From: Gemmatimonadota bacterium
Lineage (GTDB): Bacteria; Gemmatimonadota; Gemmatimonadetes; Gemmatimonadales; GWC2-71-9
NCBI GenBank assembly: GCA_003221825.1
Contig: QHUE01000059.1
Coordinates: 1-11,719, forward strand
DNA: 11,719 bases
Reading direction: 5' to 3'
The notes beneath the pieces were generated by a model. The model was not told where the DNA came from, did not search any database, and saw only the letters and a list, made by a program, of their open reading frames with translations. Below, in pieces: positions 7,985 to 11,719 of the stretch (the stretch's first letter is position 1; each line of letters opens with the position of its first letter). Made by a program: the position numbers and the translations under genes.

Positions 7985-8533
7985 TTATTGCGTGACTACG
8001 AACTGGTAACAGCTGCTCTCCAACACGACCGCTCCGCTGGCGTCGATCACGCGAAAATGAATGTCGAACGTCGAACCAATGGCGGTGGTGCCGAGGTTGC
8101 GGAATAGGTCTGCGCGACCGGTGCCCCGCCAATCCGTCGTGATCACCTGCGGTGCTGTACCTCTTCCCAGCGTCAGCCAGTTGGTCCCGGTGCAGTCATC
8201 GTTGATGGCGGTGTCCGTAGCGCGCTGCAGCCGATACGTCGCGTTGGGCTCCAGGTCTCGAACCCAGGTATCCAGATTCACGATTCTATCGGCGTCGTTG
8301 GGTTGGCGGAATTTGACGTGCCCAAAACCACCGTTGCCGGTTACGTCGCGCAGGATGACCTCATCGTTAAACGGCGGCGTTTCCGGTCCCCAGCTGCTTG
8401 CGCTGATGAGAGCGTTCGATGGTGCGCCCGCCGCGAGACGTGGGGCAACAGGATCAGGCTCGGTGGTACAGGCCATCAACGCGCTGGTCAGGGCGATCAG
8501 GGAAACGGCAACGCGGATTTGCGTGATCGGCAT
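7985..8533 (-). CDS. Small lipoprotein of unknown function
   Basis: 182 residues from ATG at 8533, with GGAGG (complement of 8538-8542) correctly placed. The signal peptide has Arg7, hydrophobic VAVSLIALTSALMA and lipobox LMAC with Cys22, followed by an acidic/Pro-rich linker (TTEPDPVAP). The mature domain is about 140 residues, rich in beta-strand-type sequence (GHVKFRQPNDADRIVNL, ATYRLQRATDTA, GSTFDIHFRVIDASGAVV), with two cysteines (NDDCTG and SSCYQF) that could form a disulfide in the periplasm or outside. This suggests a small beta-sandwich, but I do not recognise a family and no catalytic motif is evident. It is transcribed in the same direction as the haloperoxidase gene, lies upstream of it, and shares its leader type, which suggests related regulation. 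The stop is 12 bases past the orphan radC start. Confidence 0.75.
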   Translation of the reverse strand: MPITQIRVAVSLIALTSALMACTTEPDPVAPRLAAGAPSNALISASSWGPETPPFNDEVILRDVTGNGGFGHVKFRQPNDADRIVNLDTWVRDLEPNATYRLQRATDTAINDDCTGTNWLTLGRGTAPQVITTDWRGTGRADLFRNLGTTAIGSTFDIHFRVIDASGAVVLESSCYQFVVTQ

Positions 8534-8646
8534 GATGCCTCCACGAAGGGGTAGGACGGCCGGGGAAGGCGTCGCCTCGTGGATGGATGAGCAAGGCACG
8601 GGGTCGCACCGCAATGATCGCTCCGGAATGAACCGGCCGTTAGGTG
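8531..8646 (-). promoter_or_regulatory. Leader of the small lipoprotein gene, copy B, with RBS-overlapping hairpin
   Basis: The paralogue of 7837-7949. The stem is at 8540-8548 with 8575-8583, again 9 bp around exactly 26 nt. On the minus strand the arms read TCCACGAGG and CTTCGTGGA, so one C-to-T change relative to copy A keeps pairing through a G-U wobble. The loop differs at about ten of 26 positions while the arms are nearly unchanged. The 3' arm takes in the start of the Shine-Dalgarno GGAGG. The distal end (8635-8646, GGCCGTTAGGTG on +) is identical in both copies and abuts the radC upstream region. Confidence 0.65.
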
Positions 8647-8701
8647 CCGGACGGCGTAATTCTGGCTATGTCGAACCGGCGCAGTGCCTTACTGTTTTCC
8701 C

Positions 8702-9397
8702 ATGCCGCTGCGTCTTTCCGAGCACCTCGAACAGGACCGTCCGCGCGAGCGTTTCTGGGCCGTTGGGCCGGGCGCGTTGACGGGGCAGGAGCTCCTGGCC
8801 ATTCTCCTAGGAACAGGGACACGCGGGCAGGACGCCCTCGCCGTGGCCGGCGCAATCTTGGCGCGCGGCGATGGGTCATTACGGCGGCTCGCGACCCGCC
8901 CGTGGGCGGAATTGGCGCGCATCCCGGGGGTCGGACGGGCGAAAGCGGCCCGCTTGGCCGCCGCCATCGAGCTGGGACGCCGGATCGGCGCGGAGGCGGA
9001 GCCGCCCCCCGAGCGGATTCGCGGGCCCGGTGATGTGCAACGCTACTATGGGCTGCGCCTGCGGGACCTGGCGGTCGAGGAGTTCCACGTCCTCGCCCTG
9101 GGGAGCCAGAGCCAGATTCTGGCGGACCTGCTCATCACGCGGGGCATTCTGAACAGCTCGTTGGTGCACCCGCGAGAGGTGTTCCGGGCGGCGATTGCCG
9201 AGGCGGCGGCGGGGATCATCGTGGTGCACAATCATCCGAGTGGCGACCCGACGCCCTCGGCAGACGATCGCGCGGTCACGCGCCAGCTGGTCGATGCGGG
9301 GCGCGTGTTGGACATGCCGGTGTACGATCATGTGGTGATTGGGGGCGGAGCCGGAGGGGAGCGGTACGTGAGTTTCGCGGAGGCAGGACTGCTGTGA
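8702..9397 (+). CDS. radC: RadC-family JAMM/MPN domain protein
   Basis: 231 residues from ATG at 8702 (MPLRLSEHLEQDRPRERFW, matching the family start). A GTG at 8684 in frame would add MPYCFP and is less likely. No Shine-Dalgarno is visible before either. The N-terminal part contains a helix-hairpin-helix, IPGVGRAKAARLAAAIELG (from residue 74), preceded by LTGQELLAILLGTGTRG. The C-terminal JAMM metalloprotease-like domain has Glu126/Glu127 (VEEFHVLALGSQSQ), SSLVHPREVFRAAI, and the zinc motif HNHPSGDPTPSADD (His176, His178, Asp near 186). The DNA-repair role implied by the name is not well supported for the family. The complete motif set argues for an intact metal site. The stop overlaps the rel start as GTGA. 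Confidence 0.93.
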   Translation: MPLRLSEHLEQDRPRERFWAVGPGALTGQELLAILLGTGTRGQDALAVAGAILARGDGSLRRLATRPWAELARIPGVGRAKAARLAAAIELGRRIGAEAEPPPERIRGPGDVQRYYGLRLRDLAVEEFHVLALGSQSQILADLLITRGILNSSLVHPREVFRAAIAEAAAGIIVVHNHPSGDPTPSADDRAVTRQLVDAGRVLDMPVYDHVVIGGGAGGERYVSFAEAGLL

Positions 9398-10359
9398 CGA
9401 GTACGGCGCCGATCCTCGCGCCGGAGCTGGCGAAGGCGGTCGCCGCGCAGCGCGACCGCCTCGACCTCGACGTGTTGTCGCGGGCCTACCGCATCAGCGC
9501 ACAGGCCCATCAGGGCCAGAAGCGCCTCTCGGGCGACGATTTCGTGTCCCACAGCGTCGCCGTCGCGACGATTCTCGCCGAGCAGCAGATGGACACGACG
9601 ACGATCGCCGCGGCGCTGCTGCACGACGTGGTCGAGGACTCCGACGTCACCCTGGACCTGCTGCGCCGCGACTTCGGGAACGAAGTCGCCGACCTAGTGG
9701 ACGGCCTCACCAAGATCTCGACCCTCACCTTCCGCTCGACCGCCGAAGAGCAGGCTGAGAATTACCGCAAGCTGCTAATGTCGGTCGCACGCGACGCGCG
9801 CGTGATCATCATCAAGCTCGCCGACCGGCTGCACAACATGCGCACGCTCGATCCGCTGCCTCCCGAGAAGCGCAAGCGCATCGCGCTGGAGACGCGCGAA
9901 TTGTACGCGCCGCTGGCACACCGCTTCGGCATGGCAGGCGTGAAGGCGGAGCTCGAGGACCTGTCGTTCAAGTACCTCGAGCCGGACGACTACAAGCAGC
10001 TGGCGCGCCAGGTGAAGGCGCGGCGAGTGGAGCGCGACCGTACCATCGAGCGGATGCGCGCCCCGCTGGCCGACGAGCTGCGGCGCGCTGGGATCCAAGT
10101 CGAACGGCTATCAATCGCTGCACACGACCGTCTTCGGACCGGCTGGGCAGCTGTACGAGATCCAGATCCGCAGCCGCGACATGCACCGCACCGCAGAGTA
10201 CGGTATCGCGGCGCACTGGCTGTACAAGGAAAACGGCAAGAGCGCCGACGAGCTCGATCACCACCTGTCGTGGTTCCGGCAGCTCATCGAGCTGCAACAG
10301 GACGCGCACACCCCGGAGGAATTCCTCGAGTTCCTCAAGATCGATCTCTACCAGGATGA
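9394..10359 (+). CDS. Rel/SpoT N-terminal fragment: (p)ppGpp hydrolase HD domain (interrupted)
   Basis: The first part of a long RelA/SpoT homologue. The start is GTG 9394 with GGAGG (9379-9383) inside radC. The HD hydrolase domain is well preserved: AYRISAQAHQGQKRLSGDDF, His53, LLHDVVEDS (His77, Asp78, Glu81, Asp82) and KLADRLHNMRTL (Asp144, Asn148), so the (p)ppGpp-degrading activity would be competent. That makes the gene a bifunctional Rel/SpoT type rather than a hydrolase-dead RelA. True homology ends near residue 236 (ELRRAGIQVE, about 10104). The remaining 85 or so residues to 10359 are an out-of-frame tail. As read, the product is a hydrolase without the synthetase. Confidence 0.85.
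   Translation: MTSTAPILAPELAKAVAAQRDRLDLDVLSRAYRISAQAHQGQKRLSGDDFVSHSVAVATILAEQQMDTTTIAAALLHDVVEDSDVTLDLLRRDFGNEVADLVDGLTKISTLTFRSTAEEQAENYRKLLMSVARDARVIIIKLADRLHNMRTLDPLPPEKRKRIALETRELYAPLAHRFGMAGVKAELEDLSFKYLEPDDYKQLARQVKARRVERDRTIERMRAPLADELRRAGIQVERLSIAAHDRLRTGWAAVRDPDPQPRHAPHRRVRYRGALAVQGKRQERRRARSPPVVVPAAHRAATGRAHPGGIPRVPQDRSLPG
10093..10105 (+). other. rel break: frame change plus loss of synthetase core
   Basis: Upstream frame: ELRRAGIQVE. Next frame: KSNGYQSLHTTVFGPAGQLY. In intact Rel/SpoT proteins these blocks flank the synthetase region with RPKHxYSIxxKM, the YDLxAxR stretch and CYxxLGxxH; none is present in any frame here. The loss is about 65 residues by comparison with recalled E. 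coli RelA, so about 200 bases and out of frame. The bases CCAAGTCGAA at the junction fit both flanks, consistent with an end point in short microhomology. Confidence 0.75.
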
Positions 10360-11368
10360 GATCTTCGTGTTCACGCCGCGCGGGGACGTCAAACGCCTGC
10401 CGAAGGGCGCGACGCCGATCGACTTCGCATTCATGGTGCACACCGAGGTCGGCCAGCACTGCAACGGCGCCCGCGTGAACGGCCGGATCGCGCCGCTGCA
10501 CCGGGCGCTGCGCAATGGTGACACAATCGAGGTCCTGACGAGCGCGCAGGCCAAGCCCTCGCGCGACTGGCTGGCGCATGTCCAGACCGGCCGCGCCCGC
10601 CAGAAGATCCGGCAGTGGATCAAGCAGGAGGAGCAGGAGCGCAGCGTGACGCTCGGCCGCGAGATCCTGGGCCGCGAGGTGCGGCGGCGGCGCCTCGACC
10701 CGCCGACCGCGGAGCAGCTCGCCCAGGCGGCGGAGACGCTATCCCTCGGTGTCGCGGCGCAGGTCGAGGCGGCGATCGGGCGCGGCGACGTGCAGCTCGG
10801 GCAGGTCATGAAGGCGTTGTATCCCGATCTGCCGAGCGAGGAGCACCAACCCGCCAAGCCGGGGGCGCTTGGGCGGGTCATCGAGCGGCTGCGGCTGGGT
10901 CGGGGCATCAAGATTCACGGCGTCGAAGGACTCATGGTCCGCTACGCCCAGTGCTGCCAGCCGGTGCCCGGCGATCCCGTCGTGGGATACGTGACGCAGG
11001 GGCGGGGCATCTCCGTGCATCGCACCGACTGCCCGAACCTGCTCACGCTGTCCGGCGAGGCGGAGCGGCGCGTCGAGATCGACTGGCGCGAGGTAGAGGG
11101 TCAGACGTTCGAGGTGCGGCTCGCCGTGAGCGGCGAGGACCGCCGGGGCCTCTACGCCGACATCTGCGAGGCGATCAGCGGCACCGGCACCAACATCCGC
11201 AGCGCCGAGCTGGCGTCCAAGGACGGCGTGGTGTTCGGCTCGATCCTGGTCGAGGTCGAGAATCACATCCACCTGCACAAGGTTTTGAAGGCGGTGCGGA
11301 AGGTGAAGGGTGTGACGGAGATCGCGCGGCGGGACTCGAGCGGTCCCGCTGAAGTCGTCGTCGGTTAG
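10181..11368 (+). CDS. Rel/SpoT C-terminal fragment: TGS, zinc-finger and ACT domains (interrupted)
   Basis: The second part of the broken rel gene. The first ATG is 10181, but homology extends upstream to about 10100 (NGYQSLHTTVFGPAGQLYEI), so this start is not natural. It begins with the end of the synthetase fold (MHRTAEYGIAAHWLYKE), then the TGS domain (DEIFVFTPRGDVKRLPKGAT through NGDTIEVLTS, about residues 59-122), a helical region, and the conserved-cysteine domain YAQCCQPVPGDPVVGYV with HRTDCPNL (about 252-290). The C-terminal ACT domain (VRLAVSGEDRRGLYADICEA onward) ends the protein. In the family these domains sense uncharged tRNA on the ribosome and regulate the N-terminal enzyme domains. 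The stop at 11366 is 11 bases before uvrB. Confidence 0.87.
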   Translation: MHRTAEYGIAAHWLYKENGKSADELDHHLSWFRQLIELQQDAHTPEEFLEFLKIDLYQDEIFVFTPRGDVKRLPKGATPIDFAFMVHTEVGQHCNGARVNGRIAPLHRALRNGDTIEVLTSAQAKPSRDWLAHVQTGRARQKIRQWIKQEEQERSVTLGREILGREVRRRRLDPPTAEQLAQAAETLSLGVAAQVEAAIGRGDVQLGQVMKALYPDLPSEEHQPAKPGALGRVIERLRLGRGIKIHGVEGLMVRYAQCCQPVPGDPVVGYVTQGRGISVHRTDCPNLLTLSGEAERRVEIDWREVEGQTFEVRLAVSGEDRRGLYADICEAISGTGTNIRSAELASKDGVVFGSILVEVENHIHLHKVLKAVRKVKGVTEIARRDSSGPAEVVVG

Positions 11369-11379
11369 CTTTCCCCTCT

Positions 11380-11719
11380 ATGCCTTTTGAGTTTGGGAAC
11401 GCCCCGCCGCCCGCGGGTGATCAGCCGCGGGCCATTCGCGAGCTCTCCGCCGGGCTGCGCCGCGGCGACAAATACCAGACCCTGCTCGGCGTGACCGGGT
11501 CGGGGAAGACGATGACGATGGCCCATGTCGTCGCCGACTTCGGAAAGCCGACGCTGGTGTTGTCGCACAACAAGACCCTCGCCGCGCAGCTCTACGGTGA
11601 GCTCAAGGCGTTCTTCCCGGCCAACGCGGTCGAGTTCTTCATTTCCTACTACGACTATTACCAGCCCGAGGCGTACGTACCGTCCACCGACACGTACATC
11701 GCCAAGGACTCGTCCATCA
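11380..11719 (+). CDS. uvrB: UvrABC system protein B, N-terminal part (3' end outside window)
   Basis: The frame is open from ATG 11380 to the window edge, 113 codons. It aligns with the UvrB N-terminus: GDQPRAI (13-19), Walker A GVTGSGKT (37-44), LVLSHNKTLAAQLYGELKAF (59-78), and the start of the damage-reading beta-hairpin, SYYDYYQPEAYVP (89-101), with its tyrosine cluster. UvrB is loaded by UvrA at DNA lesions, verifies the damage and recruits UvrC in nucleotide excision repair. The usual family start, a short lead before PSGDQPxAI, supports this ATG. The upstream sequence TTTCCCCTCT has no Shine-Dalgarno. It follows rel by 11 bases and is probably co-transcribed. Confidence 0.95.
   Translation, partial: MPFEFGNAPPPAGDQPRAIRELSAGLRRGDKYQTLLGVTGSGKTMTMAHVVADFGKPTLVLSHNKTLAAQLYGELKAFFPANAVEFFISYYDYYQPEAYVPSTDTYIAKDSSI

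Overview
The window is a high-GC, gene-dense stretch of a bacterial chromosome with an outer membrane: it encodes a BamD-like lipoprotein, three further lipoprotein candidates, and a SecA with extra segments of the kind seen in Bacteroidota/Gemmatimonadota-type SecA proteins. The gene content and order (TPR genes, bamD, nadD, secA, radC, rel, uvrB) suggest Gemmatimonadota or a close relative. That placement is inferred from protein style, not from a database search.

Layout. Positions 2-6512 (+) read as one tight run: the 3' end of an NDP-sugar epimerase gene, a soluble TPR protein, a TPR lipoprotein, bamD, nadD and secA. Neighbours overlap by 4-38 bp or are separated by 5-7 bp, so co-transcription is likely. 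The run ends at a perfect 28-nt palindrome followed by a short T run. Positions 6586-8533 hold two genes on the opposite strand: a vanadium-haloperoxidase/PAP2-type lipoprotein and a small lipoprotein of unknown function. The + strand then resumes with radC, a bifunctional rel/spoT gene and the first 113 codons of uvrB, which runs off the window. No gene-free stretch exceeds 300 bases; the longest are 145 bp (7840-7984) and 168 bp (8534-8701), and both carry a duplicated leader.

Two housekeeping genes are broken in the same way. secA (near 4321-4334) and rel (near 10093-10105) each change frame at a point where a block of conserved protein is also missing (roughly 50 and 65 residues, judged by family memory). 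The rel loss removes the (p)ppGpp synthetase core. Both genes are normally indispensable or strongly selected, so an assembly or consensus error is the first explanation to test.

The most interesting non-coding signal is the pair of related leaders upstream of the two reverse-strand lipoprotein genes (7837-7949 and 8531-8646). In each, a 9-bp stem with a 26-nt loop takes in part of the Shine-Dalgarno sequence. The copy between the two lipoprotein genes also carries an orphan 25-bp copy of the radC start (7948-7972, 24/25 identical to 8693-8717). This is a scar showing that the radC upstream region was duplicated when this accessory island formed.

Functionally the first block is about envelope biogenesis (sugar-nucleotide conversion, TPR scaffolds, outer-membrane protein assembly, Sec export) with NAD synthesis inserted. 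The last block is DNA repair and stringent response. The middle pair looks like a later insertion. I did not find a defence system, CRISPR array, transposase, tRNA or rRNA.
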